From assembly GCF_022201045.2 (NCBI RefSeq), contig NC_068563.1:28865001-28929000 (forward strand): a stretch of 64,000 nt of DNA, in the 5' to 3' direction. The notes beneath the pieces were generated by a model. That model searched no databases and was not told the origin of the DNA. It saw only the letters and a program-made list of their open reading frames with translations. This document shows positions 40,420 through 53,201 of this stretch, piece by piece. Source of the stretch: Citrus sinensis. Lineage: Eukaryota; Streptophyta; Magnoliopsida; Sapindales; Rutaceae. Position 1 is the first letter of the stretch; every line of letters starts with the position of its first letter. The translations under genes were made by a program, and so were the position numbers.

Positions 40420-43289
40420 TTACACAAATGATCTCCATATTCTTCCTTCCAAAGATATTACTATGATGGAAACATCATCATGGTATCGCCTTCGATCCCC
40501 TTGAGGTATTTCAAGTAACTCGTGAAAGTCCATTCCTGCAATTAACCAAAAAATAAATAAATATACAAATATTTGGTACCATTAGATTCTTGTGGGAATT
40601 AGATTTTAATATGCCTAATGATTCTGATCATAGCGGGTTTTGATTAATACCAGCTTTCTTTGCAGCCCGGAAGAGTACTTCCTCAACCAGATGCTGTGCT
40701 GGATCCCCCTCTGGTTGTAGCTGGATGAAAAGTTCAACCTCAGAAACAGCTTCCTTGTTCGTGAAGTATTGATAGAGCCCGTCAGAGGATAATATCAAAA
40801 ACCTGTCTTTCGGTCCTAGTTTATGGTGGTATAGAGATGGTAAACAATTGATGTAGGGAGCAGTGCCCTTGTAGTCGATTCTGAACATCTCTAGAAGTGC
40901 ATTATTCCACTTTGGCTGCAGACAAAGAAGGGAAATCAGGTGCTAGAACTGACAATCATAGCAAATTAAAATCAAAGAGTTTTTCCAAGAGCAAATGTGA
41001 AAATAATAGTCAGCTGGACTCAAAATTCCCGATACCAATCAATTATGTCACAGAAGCTCTAATGTACTCATAAGTTTATCTGTGTAAAAGATAAAAGAAT
41101 CTACTTGGATGCCATTTTGCATCAGAAACTCTCATGTTTGGCTACTTCACAGAAACTAAACACATGAGATTGGCAGCCTATATTTATAATGACAAATATC
41201 ACTGCTATGCTAATCAACTGGAAATTTGTGAAGTCTGCATATGTGGTGTTACTTATGTAAAATTGGAAATTGCCCACCTAAGTTTCAGGAAATTGGAGAC
41301 CGTGTTCTAAATATAATAATATTTATGTTGGTATGCTTGAAAGATATTCCAAAGATCATTCAGGACTTATGCAAACAATGGATTCTTTCAGACACCAAAT
41401 GCAGCCAAAAGCAACAGCATAGTTAACTTAATATCTAATATTTATGGGGGAAAAAAAAAGAACACCTGTTTGAGAAAGCCAGCACCAAAAGCCCGAGTGA
41501 CCTTCAATGAACCTTTAACGCGATCATTCATCACAGCACAAGCATCATCCGAGTGTTCATTTTTTATCCTTTGAACTTCCTGAAATTCAATAAAATACAA
41601 ACCTTTCAATCACTAAACAAAAACTCCCAAGAAACTGAACAGTAAGTCAATGATAGCCAAACCCTTTACCTCTTCCACACTAGTACTATGATCCACAGAA
41701 AGCTGAAAAGCATTCAGATCAGATATACAAGGCTTATCTCCATCAAATCCCTCAAGATCATGCAATGTCTCTTCATTAATCCTCTCCAAATCCTGCCTAA
41801 ATTTGCCAAGCCAATAATCAGGCTCCGCCTTTTGTGCCAAAACCGCTCTACTATCACCCACATTCATAACATACACATCCTCCCCTTTCATTAACATCAC
41901 AAGCACACAAGAACCCATCAAGGCCAGCTCCGGATTCTCCATCAACATCCTATCAGCTATATCCAAATACGCCTCCTCTGTTTTCTTCAATGCTTGTGAC
42001 AATGCTTTTAACACATCCCCATGAATCACATCCTGTACCTTATCTTTATAATTGTTATTCAATTGTTCCTTTAGTTTCCTATCAAGTTCTAATCTTTCCC
42101 GGTCCCACTCGCACTTCCACTTCCTCTGATTCTCCTCCCATTTCTTAGCCGCCCCTCTATAACTACTTCTGAATTTCTTGCTTCTGCTTCTCCCCGTATT
42201 AGAATCAAATTCAACATAATTTGAACAGCTTTCCGCGGTACAATTCGTTACCGTTTCACTTTCTAAAGTAGAATTTTTACCCGGAGACGAAGTAGGTGCA
42301 TCCATTGATAAAGGTTCAAATTTATCATCCCACAATAACCCTTTAAGTTCTTTATGAACAGCTGAGTATAAATTTGATAAAAGAAAATCAGGCGCATCAG
42401 GGCCATTGAATCCATCGTAGATTCCAACAAAAACCCAACCGTGTTCCTCCGAAACGACGACGTGTACACGATCTTCGCCAGCTTTACCCTGAGCCCATTG
42501 AAGATTTTGACTCTCTAAAGAATCATCGTCTTCCAATAAACTACCGTCGCTACTCACTGTCAAGTTGTTGCTGTTGTCGTTTTGGTTCTTATCCGACGCG
42601 AAAACCCATTCGGGTTCTTTAACCGAAGCCGAAGCCACTCCTTTAATCGGGGCTACGATTGAGTTCAAATTCTGGCCGCGAGAGATTGTCTTGGATATTG
42701 CCCTTTGCAGGACCCGAATCAGCGACGTTTTTCTTGATCTGGGCCGGAGAATAAAACTCGAATGTGAGAAGCTTCGTTGGAACCGGTCAGGGACGGAGCT
42801 ATCCTTTTCAATCGGACCGGAAAACAACCCGCCGCGGTCGAGAGGACCCGATAAGAACCCTCTCTCAATTGGACCCGAAAGAAACCCTCTTTCCAACGGA
42901 CCAGAATTGTAGTTACCCGGAAAAATGGGACCGGAGTTGATCAGATGCTTGGAAATCGGCTGAAGAGGAATCGAAGAGAAGTTGTTGGAGCAATCAAAAG
43001 CGGCGGCTCGATCGAAGCTGCTGTAAGTGTACGGATCAACGAAGGCGGTCGAAAGCGGGGTGGAAGTGTTGGCGCTGACGGAGGCTCCGGAGATAGTGCG
43101 GAACGTGGTGGTTTCTTCGGAGTAGACCTTGGAAGAAGAGTGGCGGGCCTGCTCGGGTCGGACGTAACAGAAAGAGTGACCAAGACCTTCGTCCAGCGGT
43201 TCGGATATTAAAACAGACATGTCGTTTCGGCGGCGAGCATGTTCGCCTCCCGTGAAACACACAGATAGTTTTCCGATACCGTTGCCCAT
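40420..43289 (-). CDS. PLL4: POLTERGEIST-like protein phosphatase 2C (PLL4/PLL5 type)
   Basis: Minus-strand exons 41670-43289, 41466-41579, 40651-40915 and 40420-40535 join in phase to 704 aa. It is a Mg/Mn-dependent serine/threonine phosphatase of PP2C clade C. The start [12 protein letters not shown] carries a myristoylation glycine and nearby cysteine, like the membrane-bound POL/PLL1 proteins. Residues ~125-170 contain four variants of a SGP(I/L)(E/D)(R/K) repeat. PP2C motifs are [80 protein letters not shown] and [17 protein letters not shown]. The aspartates that bind metal ions ([12 protein letters not shown] and HDD) are present. The extended N-terminus and the insert before ALMGSC are typical of this clade. 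The upstream in-frame ATG at 43310 is unlikely because it would hide the acylation motif. The sequence resembles PLL4/PLL5 more than POL or PLL1. Confidence 0.93.
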
Positions 43290-44328
43290 ACTAAAACTAA
43301 AATTTAACAACCCCCAGAAGAGAAAAACAGAAGATTTATAAATTTAAAAAAAAAAAAGAAAACAAAAAACAGAGAGATTAAGAGAAGCTTTTAATGGAAT
43401 CTAATATGAAAGATTTTGTGGGGAACTTTTGTGAAGGGTGAAACAGAGAGAGACGAAGAAGATGAAGAAGAGGCGGTGAGGTTAAGAAAGAGAGAGAGAG
43501 AGAGAGAGGCGTTGACTTTTGAGCAATGGGGGCGTGTTGAAAATAAAAGAAAATGCTTTTGTTTGATTAATTTTATTTGTTTATTTATTTTAAAAAGCGG
43601 GGAAATTCTTTGGTGGCTTTGCTTTTGGTTCTATTTTTGTGCGTGTGGTGTGGACTGTGAATAGCGAGAAGCGTTGACTATGGCTGGGGGTTTTGAGTAA
43701 AACCGGTGGGTTTGGGGAGGATTTTAGTTTGGATTAAAAGCAGTCAAGTCGTAACTTCCTCTATAGAAATAGGTGAGCACACTTTTTAACTCTGAAAATT
43801 TTTGTCTGGAAAGTATCAAAAAAGTCAAAACATCTTTAAATAAGCCTGGAAGTCCGTGCCACGATCACCGTTGGATCGAGCGTAGTGGATTAGACAAAAA
43901 TCAAGGGTTGACTGACACCTGTCATCTCATTATTGCCTCCTTGTGTTCTTTCGTCAACTTGAGGTTTCCCGAGTACTCTTCTCACTCTTCACACTCCCGG
44001 CTACAACTTGCCTTGACTTTCGTCGATACTTCTCAGAATATTATTTATTATTACAATAATATTATCAATTTGAAAATTTAACTCCCAATGATGACATTTA
44101 CTTGAATGATAAATTTTTTTAATTAATTAACCACCAATTAATAGATAACTATCATATAAATTAGGATTAAATTATAATTTAAATATTAAGGATGTCTGAC
44201 ATTGCTTTTTTTAATTATTATTATTATTATTGTCATCATTGGCAAGTTGGCAACTCTCACCAAAATTTTTATTTTCCTATTGTTCTTATTGGGAAAAATT
44301 TTGGTTTCTTTATCTAATAATCTTAAGT

Positions 44329-44352
44329 GGGGTGGGGTGGGGTGGGGTGGGG
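44329..44352 (+). other. Potential G-quadruplex: five GGGG runs separated by T
   Basis: Five runs of four guanines are separated by single thymines, a strict match to the G-quadruplex motif with the shortest loops. Its complement is a C-rich strand with i-motif potential. It lies in intergenic DNA about 1 kb from the PP2C start codon (upstream of the minus-strand gene). Confidence 0.8.
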
Positions 44353-47300
44353 CTAATTATCAATTAAATATTGTTGTGTGCGTCGGTGTGGGGGGTTTCA
44401 GGCAATTTCTTGACCAGTTAATGGCATGATTATTATTCTCAATTGACTTTGATACAAGTGAAGAATAATGAACAAACAAGGATCCATTACCGTTCCAGGA
44501 AGGAGGTCCAGTGAATTTCTAAGGCCATTTTTAACTTTACGGAAGAAGTATGTATATTTCTCCAAAATTTAGTAGATAGATAACCTAAATAGGTATAGAT
44601 GTCACATATTATTCATTTAAAAGTTATAAAATTTTACCATCTAATACACAAATGATGAATTAATAATTTTAATCGTACCCTGCCAGAATAAAATCAAGAG
44701 ATGTTTTGTATTAAAATTATCATTCTATCAATGCACATAAAAGTTCAGATAAACATTAAAATGTCTGCCATGTCTTGTGTTTACCTCTAATTTGGTAAAA
44801 TAAAAACCCATCATATGTAGCATTCCCCCCCCCCCCCTTCTTTTTTTACTTCAAGACTTCATACATATTGATACTTATGGGAGAGTTAGGAGATGCCATC
44901 ATATTGTCCACTCTATAATTACATCAATTAAAGATTTGCATAATAACTTTATTATTATTATTTTTTAAAGGAGCATTCACCACCATTCACTATTTACGTG
45001 CAAATTGATAATTTTTTATTTTTATCTCGATACGTGGCAAAATGGGCATCTGCCACGTTTCAACTAAAAAGTCAATGTGGCACATCATGATACAAAGGTA
45101 ATTGGTTTTGGGTTGATGATTGTTTCCAACACCTTCAAAGAAATTAAGTGCGGATGGAGACTAACCCATTTCATGTACAAATATATTTTAACAATTTGAG
45201 AGTCCAACAGAACCTAGGTTCTAACATTAATTTAATAGGAGGAGAAGAAGATTAAAAAGCTTAATTAATTAATTACAATTTCCACTTTCATAATAATATC
45301 CCACTTGAGAATTCAAAGCAATCATCATTTCAATATTGCAAGTGGAGTGAGCTTCTTATCCACCATCTCCACGAATTTCTTGACCCCCACCAATATTAAC
45401 TTCTCTTCATTTTGTCATCTTGAACAGCTCCTCAACATTGCATCATTGTAATAATATATTTTCCTTTTAGAGTAGATGTCAATAAATTAAAGATATTTAT
45501 TATGTTTTATTTGAATAATAGTTAGCTGCCTTAGTAGAAATAAAATTATATACAGTTCTTTAAAAAAATATTATACAATTTATTTTTATTTCTTTGTTTT
45601 AAAGATGATATAATTATATTAAAGAACCAGTCTCGTGCAAATAAACACTCAAAGTGATATTGACTTTGAATAATTTATTGTTGCAAAATAATAATAACAA
45701 CTAGAATTATAAAATGTTATAGATGATATCTAGGTTGAAATCAATTTTAAAAAGCAAGCAACACTGAGAATATATTTTACAAAAGACACATAGGCATATA
45801 AATTTTTTTAATTAAATAATTATTAAATTATATAATAAGTGGGCCATGAAGGAAAATTTACTTTTTTTAAAATAATTAGTTCACATTGGCCTCAAGTTGA
45901 GGTTGACAAAATCTATTATTTAATTAAGTTTATTAACTAATGGAGTATTATTTTATGAAGGTTCTACTATATATCTAAAATTTTGTTACTTAAATAATTT
46001 CCCCTGTTATAAAAGATTTTGACAGCTAAAATTTCATGTAAAATTGTAAATAAATTTTTAAGAGATAGAGTTATTTTAACCCACTAAATTCCTCACAACA
46101 TCTTTTTTAAATTAGAAATTTTTAGTTTAGAAATATAATTTGGTCAATTACTAATTTGATCTTATTCTTTGTCCATCGATCACCTTCCCTTATCAATATT
46201 TATCATGATACATAAAATAGATATTAAATTTAACAATTAAAATAATAAATTATAATTTGACAATCATTTTAATTAAAAAATAGGTGTTGAAAAGAAATTA
46301 ATGAGTTCAAATAACTTCATCCTTCTTTCGGAAGTGTTGTTATTGAGTAATTTTATTGAAACAGCCATCAGGCACAATTGTCATTATTATTTTGTTTTGA
46401 GAAAAGTACTTTTACACTAAGAAAATTTACCTCTTTTAAGCACCTTTTTTTTTTTTCATTTTTACCCGTAATTTTACTATTACAATCTCTTAGTAAATTT
46501 TTTAGTGCTTTCCCGATCATGATCTTGTTAAATATTCTATGCAATGAGATCCAAACAGCTCATACCAAAATTATTTATGTAATGACTAATGAAGCATTAG
46601 AAAGAAAAAAAAAATGTTATTATATTTTGAACAATCAACCATCTTCGTCCCGAAGAAAGACTATGGGCCAACTACGTTGACTCAAAAAGTTGGAGGAAAA
46701 AGAATTAATCTTGTTTTAGATACTTTAATTAATCTTTGATTTGATTTGATAGTACTTATATAAATTATATGCAAGTGATGGAAGGTATGTAATTGACTTG
46801 TTTCAATTTCACCTCTGGCCAACACCTCGATGTTGTCATCTTTTCTGCGTATTTTAGTGGGTTTTTCTTTGGCTTTGCTGGCACCATACATATGCAGGTT
46901 TTGTTGAATCGTTAATGCTTTCCAATTCAGCTAAAACCTTTCTTTGTGGCTTTTGGTAAAATAAAATTTTTTCTTTAATTATAAAAAAAAAAAAAAAAAA
47001 AAACAGTGAAGTGAATAGCAATTTAACAGTTTGATCCTGAAGAAAACGAACCCGCAAAAGGAATACACCCATTGATAAAAATTATGAAACAAAGCTCTCT
47101 TTTTTTACTTTAAACAAACGCTAGGATGTGATTTGCTCGCAGAAACATAAGGAAATTCAGAGACTACCCTAAATTATTTAAGCAAATTTAACCAAACTAC
47201 AAAAAGAATGTTGAATTTGTACAAGACAAAGGAAGCTTAATTTGCAAAAAAGAAGATGCAGGGGGCGTGGGGAAATTGTAATTTGCAAATAAAGATATTT

Positions 47301-47886
47301 CAAAGAAGAGAATGTAATGCTAGCCATTGTGCGAGCACAATCCAGATAGATTTTGACTTGAGAAAGGAATTTTGAGGCACCTTGGTCATTGTCATTAGGC
47401 ACCACCACCAAATTCCACTTGCAAATAGTAACCATTCTTGCATTTTATCATCACTGTTTCAATGCCATTCATTCCCCTTTTCTTTGGCCCTATTTCATGT
47501 GCTGCCAAATTTGACAAAAGAGATCAATAATGTGATCTTATAAACTTCCCATCTTGTTCCTCTCATGTCTTCCCTATCTCTTAAGATACACTCATACACA
47601 TACACTTTCACATATAGGACACTTGCCTATTTTGCTATATATATATAATTCTTATATTCATTTTGGATTGAATTGATAGTGCTTTTTGACATGAACGAAA
47701 GCATTACCGAACGTCAAAAAGTGTTTTCTCTTTTTAAGATGTGATTTGAAATATTTTTAACGGGATCCGATTACTATATATAAACAAATTGTACATAAAT
47801 AATTTTTTAAATAAATATGTTTCAAGTATCTAGTTTGATTACTATATAAAAAATATAAAAATATTGTGTTTCTCCTGATTTCATGT

Positions 47887-47968
47887 GAATTGATCACTCG
47901 AGTCGTCAATTTGTTCACACACACATAGAATTGATCACTCGGATCTTCAATTTGTTCACACACACACA
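47887..47968. repeat. Tandem repeat of 41 bp, two copies ending in CA repeats
   Basis: GAATTGATCACTCG at 47887 recurs at 47928, each followed by a similar TCAATTTGTTCACACACACA stretch. The two copies differ at a few bases. The CA tail is a short microsatellite. Confidence 0.75.
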
Positions 47969-48086
47969 CAAATATTTTCCAATCAAAGATTTTAAAGTGT
48001 GGAAAATTCCAGAAAAAAATTTAAAATTATACAGTTTTAAAGTTAAATTTTACAATACTATTAAACTCCACATTTTATATATATGT

Positions 48087-48123
48087 GTATGTATGTATGT
48101 ATGTATGTACACACACACACACA
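48087..48123. repeat. Compound GTAT/AC microsatellite
   Basis: Six GTAT-type units (about 48087-48109) run directly into seven AC units (to 48123). No gene overlaps it. Confidence 0.85.
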
Positions 48124-49761
48124 TGGTTATTATTTAATAAAGGATCTCTTATATTATTGAAGTAGAGGCACATTCTAATACGATATATTTTATCATATAA
48201 TATATTAGAGTATGTATTTTTCTTATCTTTTAACATTTAACATGTAATGTATTAGTTTGTCTATTATGTAATATATAAACAAACACTCAAATTTGTTTAC
48301 ATATATATATAATAATTATCTAACCATTATATTCTTATTTTGAAAAAAGTAAAAATGCCACTAATAGATAAAAAAAACACATATTTTAGTATATTAACCA
48401 ACAAAAAATAATCTACTATAAATTAAAATAAATGTATTCATATATATATATATATATATTCATAATATCTTCATTAGAGAAAAACTATATATATAAAATT
48501 TTCTGAATACATCGAAATCAAATTGGTAAACCCTTCTCATCTTTTTATATGCATGCATGTACCGCACCATATAGAAACAGAACTGGCTTCTAGACCATCT
48601 CAGAACCAAATCAAATAAGAAATAAACCTTTTTTTTCTAATAATAATTGATCATATTAATTTGTCAACTTTGAACACGTCAACATTCTCAACATTAGAAA
48701 CCGAATTGCATGGTCAAATTTTTGATTTGGTTTTCAGGTTTTGAATCAAGCAATACTTTATTGGGTTTCCCAAATAAGGAGACAAAATTCTTCAAAAATA
48801 TGGACAAAATTTCTGTTTGTGAACAAAACAATTTCTACTTCCGTAATTCAATAGCAACTCATTCACGGCACATCATCTTATGTCCACATTCAACTGACTT
48901 TCTGTTACTTGTAATCAAATTTCAAACCCACGGCTTTGACCACAGATAATATTATACTTAAAATTGTCAAAGACAAATTTATTAATTATATTACCAAGCA
49001 GCCCCCAGTTGAACTTTGTTTGTAAAAAGCCATGTGAAAAGAATTAATATCTAATCAAATTGTTGAATTAACTGTTGCTCCGACATTGACAATGAACAAA
49101 TGCTGAGGGCCCAAAAGAAAACTAAAGGGCTGGCAAAGGCCCGCACGTCATTCTTATGACGTTGGTTAAACAGCCCGAGTTGAACAAACGGGCTTTCCGT
49201 TCACATGAGTATTTTCAGCAGGAAGTTGCTGAAGAACAAAAGGGACCCAAAATCAGTCATAGGGGGAATCGGTTTTAAGATTTTATTAAAAAATCAAAAT
49301 TACAGCGGAGTTTATGGGTTTCTTGGAGATGCCTGTAGGATCGGGCTAGAGAATTGGTAGTAACAAGTTCAAATAGAATAAATAAACCATATGCGTCCAT
49401 CTACCTTACAACAGTTTGTATTTTATATTATATAGGTCGTTACAGAATTTTCATTTTAGCCACAAAATCCTTCATTATTCTTCCTAACTTGTTTATTATG
49501 CTTTTCAAGTTTGCATTATGCATAAGGATGCAATCGAAGAATTCAATCATAGAAGAGCCACTTCAAAACATACTGATAACAACTATGGATATGATGTTTG
49601 AAAAGCTCCAAATTATACGGGAGAAAAGTGCAAATTTTCAAAACATTTATAAGGGTTAGATTTGATATTACACATCTCAAATTAGGGTTTAACTTTGTAA
49701 AAAAGAATAATTTGTGACTTATTTTTACTCTTTTTTTTTTTGAGGTATAATGTAAGTATCG

Positions 49762-49927
49762 TTTTTTTTTTTTTTATTATATGAGACTATTGCTCAGATT
49801 ACAACTCATATTACACGAGAATATAACTGATATGTACAAATCAGACTATAACTGAGACCAACATACATCGAAGCTAATAAAATACTGCCCAAATTTTAAC
49901 CCTCTCAAATATTCGATGGATGTCTAC
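49762..49927 (-). mobile_element. Poly(A)-tailed retroinsertion with a 12-bp target duplication
   Basis: The 166-bp insert is flanked by perfect copies of ATGTAAGTATCG (49750-49761 and 49928-49939). On the minus strand it ends in a run of A (49762-49775). Its body is similar (about 75-80%) to 29940-30103 in the SINE-like element. The tail plus a 12-bp target duplication are the marks of LINE-style retroposition. Here only the 3' part of the SINE family is present, so it is best read as a 5'-truncated copy. Confidence 0.85.
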
Positions 49928-51015
49928 ATGTAAGTATCGCTTTATTATCGCATAATCAGGCTTTCCCAGTAAACAACATTTTAGTACGCGACAAAGCGTA
50001 TGACAATTTCATACACGGGGACATGATCGTTAAATCCATCAAAACCAGTAAACATAAGATCAGACAGTTCCCACGTATGCATAGTGCAATATAGGGCATG
50101 GGAACACACACTGTAGATTCTCTGTCCGCTGTCAGCATCAGACGGCATAGAAAAGCGTGGAGGCATCAGGCAACTGTTATCAGATCATATCAGGACCATC
50201 GAAAATATTGTGGGGCCGGGCCAGAAAAGAACATAACCCACTTGCCTGACCGCGTTCTGTCACCCACTACTACTAATGCTTTGGCCAACCAACAATTAAC
50301 ATCTAGCAAAATGCCATTACAATCCCAGCAGGATAGATTCTCTCTGTGTCCATCTTTTGACCAAAATACCCCTCAAATTCTAGAAAATTCACTGTAAGTA
50401 CCGAGTCCGTGATGCGCGCGTGTTTTATCAGCGTACGGTGTACCTGTTGATTCCCCATGCTCCATTTGTCCAGTTAAAAATCTTAAAAATATTTGTCCGC
50501 GTGTAATTGTCATAAAATTAATTTTTTTTTAAAAAATTAAAAATAACGAGAATTAAAAGGCTTCAGAAAAAGCAGTGTTTGAAGAATTTGTGGTTCTGGA
50601 AAGCTCAGAGTACAGGATGTTACCGAAAAAGAATGGTAGCTTTATCACTTTATGCCAGAAGAAGGCAAGCTAGCTCGTTATTTTCTTTCCAATAAAATCA
50701 GCAAAATAACAAAAATGTATAAAAGTAGATACAATCCCTTCATGCTACTCGTACATACATTGCATTATTAAATACTCAAAAGCTCCTTTACAAAATTACA
50801 ACCCAAGAAAAAAAAAAAAAACACAAATTGAGCAGAGCAAAAATGGTGCTTTTGAATGTAAAGTATTTAAATCATGGACACAATTAAATAAACATCCCCT
50901 CTTAAAAAAACCCAAAAATTAAACAATTCGGCTGCTTTTGTAGCCAAATTAAATTCAGCAATGTAACAAAAATAAGAACAGAAAAAAAAATTGTACCCGA
51001 AAAAAAAAAAAGGAT

Positions 51016-52311
51016 TCATACCAGTACATACAACAATCCTATACAACACAGAGCAGCTGCAACAACGTAGCTCCTCCACTGCAACTGCAATCCATCAGCG
51101 TTTGATCTCATATCTTCGCGAAAGCCGGGTGGCGACGTCAAATGCGAAGAGGGCCCACCGAGTCCCGGTGATTTCTCAGGCGACGGTGATACACCCGGCG
51201 GCCGAGCATTGCCTATCTGCTGATTCCCCGGCTTCGTCGTCACCGACGGCTCCTTCCCAAAAATCTCCCTTGGCAGTAACACTTTTGATACCCCAAAAAT
51301 CGCCAACGGATTCTGATCAAAAACTGTTTGCGTTACCGATGCTTGAACGAGCCCAGTATCGATAGCCACTGAACCATTAACTCTCGAAATGTTTAACGTA
51401 AACCGACCGGCTCCCATGTCTTCGGTCGCCAATGTCGGCTGAACCGGGTTCACTATCGACTCGAGCGAACCGAGCGGATAATAAGAATGCAAAACATGGA
51501 ATTTCAAAACGACAGCTTTTTTATCAGCTGGCAGAGACTGCAGCTTCACGTTATTGGGCAGATCTGCGAATGCGAGATCGGTGGGGACGAATAGAGTAAT
51601 CCCGGCGCCGCCTTCATCGGCCTCGAATTCCTCGACGACACCGGAGGCTGCCAGCATCGACGCCGCGACGTTGAAGTTGTGGCCGTCGATCAGGGCCTTG
51701 GTGATGTTGAGTCCCAACGGCGGCCTGGTCTCGGAAGCCATAAGATCGAAGCCGTAGGGGACCAAGAGGGAGTTGATCGAGAGAATTGTGATGTTGTAAG
51801 GCAGGGTTTTGATTAGGGTCAACACGGTGGCGTTTGAGGCGGAGTAAGGAGCGGGGGAGTGGATGGCGATTGCGTTGGTGGCGGGGTTGCGGCTGATGTT
51901 GACGGAGCCGAAGTTTGACGACGCGCGGCCGGTGGTTTGGAAGAGCGTGGTGACTAGAATGCCGGAGGAGGGGATCTTGCGGAGGTCTGCCCAGGACAAG
52001 TACTGTAACAGGACGTGGTAGCGGAGGAGGTCGGCGAGGGAGGAGGGAGAGAGGCGGCGCGTGAAGTCCACCGAGGAGGGTGAGTTGAGGTAGGAGTTCG
52101 ATACGGCGAGGAGGGTGACGGAGGATCGGTGGGAGAGGTCGGCGGCGACGGCTGAGGACGTGGAGGAGATGAGGGCGGAGAATGCGGAGAGGTCCGGGTA
52201 CGGTAAAAGGAGGTCGGTGATGTTGAGGGCCAGAATGGGTGGGGTGGTGATGAGGAGTAAATAGGTTATAATTATAGGGGTAAAATTGGAAATGCGGAGT
52301 TTAAAGGCCAT
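51016..52311 (-). CDS. FLA4: Fasciclin-like arabinogalactan protein, FLA4/SOS5-like
   Basis: This intronless minus-strand gene encodes 431 aa, close to Arabidopsis FLA4/SOS5. The start chosen is the ATG at 52311 (MAFKLRISNF), which gives a signal peptide (residues ~1-28, hydrophobic IIITYLLLITTPPILA). Two fasciclin domains follow (about 29-190 and 195-350), with blocks such as LTLIKTLPYNITILSINSLL and GITLFVPTDLAFADLPN, KAVVLKFHVLHSYYPL. Many NxS/T sites are seen. A proline/serine-rich AGP region (about 365-410; PPGVSPSPEKSPGLGGPS) precedes a hydrophobic tail, YVVAAALCCIGLLYVLV, that would signal GPI anchoring. It acts at the plasma membrane/cell wall; the known mutant (sos5) is salt-hypersensitive with swollen root cells. 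A microsatellite lies directly before the start codon and the frame stays open 32 codons upstream to another ATG at 52407. Confidence 0.92.
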   Translation of the reverse strand: MAFKLRISNFTPIIITYLLLITTPPILALNITDLLLPYPDLSAFSALISSTSSAVAADLSHRSSVTLLAVSNSYLNSPSSVDFTRRLSPSSLADLLRYHVLLQYLSWADLRKIPSSGILVTTLFQTTGRASSNFGSVNISRNPATNAIAIHSPAPYSASNATVLTLIKTLPYNITILSINSLLVPYGFDLMASETRPPLGLNITKALIDGHNFNVAASMLAASGVVEEFEADEGGAGITLFVPTDLAFADLPNNVKLQSLPADKKAVVLKFHVLHSYYPLGSLESIVNPVQPTLATEDMGAGRFTLNISRVNGSVAIDTGLVQASVTQTVFDQNPLAIFGVSKVLLPREIFGKEPSVTTKPGNQQIGNARPPGVSPSPEKSPGLGGPSSHLTSPPGFREDMRSNADGLQLQWRSYVVAAALCCIGLLYVLV

Positions 52312-52314
52312 TGC

Positions 52315-52323
52315 GTGTGTGTG

Positions 52324-52353
<30 letters not shown>
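52315..52353 (-). repeat. Compound AG/AC microsatellite abutting the FLA4 start codon
   Basis: On the minus strand, about ten AG units (52333-52353) are followed by nine AC units (52315-52332) and then GCA and the ATG. It lies in the inferred 5' UTR. In the extended frame it would read RERERE and THTHTH. Length changes not divisible by three would break the extended frame but not the main one. Confidence 0.9.
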
Positions 52354-52354
<1 letters not shown>

Positions 52355-52673
52355 GTCTCTCTACTAGAATTTGCAGAGAGTGAAGTGAGTGGAGTAGGAG
52401 ATCGCAAGGGAAGGGAGAGTGAAAAGAAGGGATTGAGTGAGAGCGTGATGATGGAGGATGATCAAAAATGATTATGGTGATGGCGATGTTGATGCATTGA
52501 ATTTGTTTAATTGTTATTTTCATTGCGGATCTTTGCCCACTCGCGATGGAGGTGCGAGTGAGGACACTCGCTTGCCAGACAGAGACAGGGATTTGTGTTC
52601 ATACCTATCTTAGACAAGTTTTTGCTATCCAAATGTAATAAATAGCAAGGCGTTAGGCGTGAGTCGAAATTAG

Positions 52674-52708
<35 letters not shown>

Positions 52709-53201
52709 GGTATGATTTGGAGATTGATTCTGAGTAGTTTTATAAAAGAAGGAATCTGATTATGGACAGGATTTGTTATTTACGGCATTATCACATGGAC
52801 GAATGGATCGATATTCTTATTTCTAATTCATTATGGATAAAACTATTGAATGTGACGGTAATGATTACTTTTTCCAAAACTTCGATCTATGAGAATGGCA
52901 ATCCAATAATAAAGATTAACGGTAAACTCTAATAACATCAAATTTATTATCAATTATCTACTTATCATATTATAACATTTTCTCTCCTGTGTATGTAGAG
53001 TCTTAAAAACAAGACACACAAACTCTGATCTAAAATTTGCATATCAGCTGCACGCCAAGTTGTTTTCTTTCACAAAACTAATCTCATCATGGTATTAATT
53101 CCTTAGAAAACAAAATTTGCTAATAAAAAATTATTCTATGCATGAATTACTTATTTAAGTGATAAACCTATTTATAAAAGAGTAATATTAGGTATCTCAA
53201 T

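Larger units (their letters stand above)
43320..50960. other. Long AT-rich intergenic region, no gene recognised
   Basis: The first ~250 bases are the PP2C leader and promoter, with a GA-rich tract at 43480-43510. The rest holds a guanine repeat (44329-44352), a C-run of 13 at 44825-44837, a 41-bp tandem repeat (47887-47968), GTAT/AC microsatellites (about 48087-48123), and the retroinsertion at 49762-49927. Frames such as 49981-50166 on the minus strand are open but have no recognisable similarity. No coding gene is supported. Confidence 0.45.

Noticed and set aside
47887..47968. Short direct repeats as a possible CRISPR array
   Set aside because: Only two adjacent diverged copies with no spacers, in a plant genome.
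49981..50166. 61-codon open frame on the minus strand with varied composition
   Set aside because: It resembles no protein I know, has no convincing promoter or partner exon, and such frames are expected by chance.
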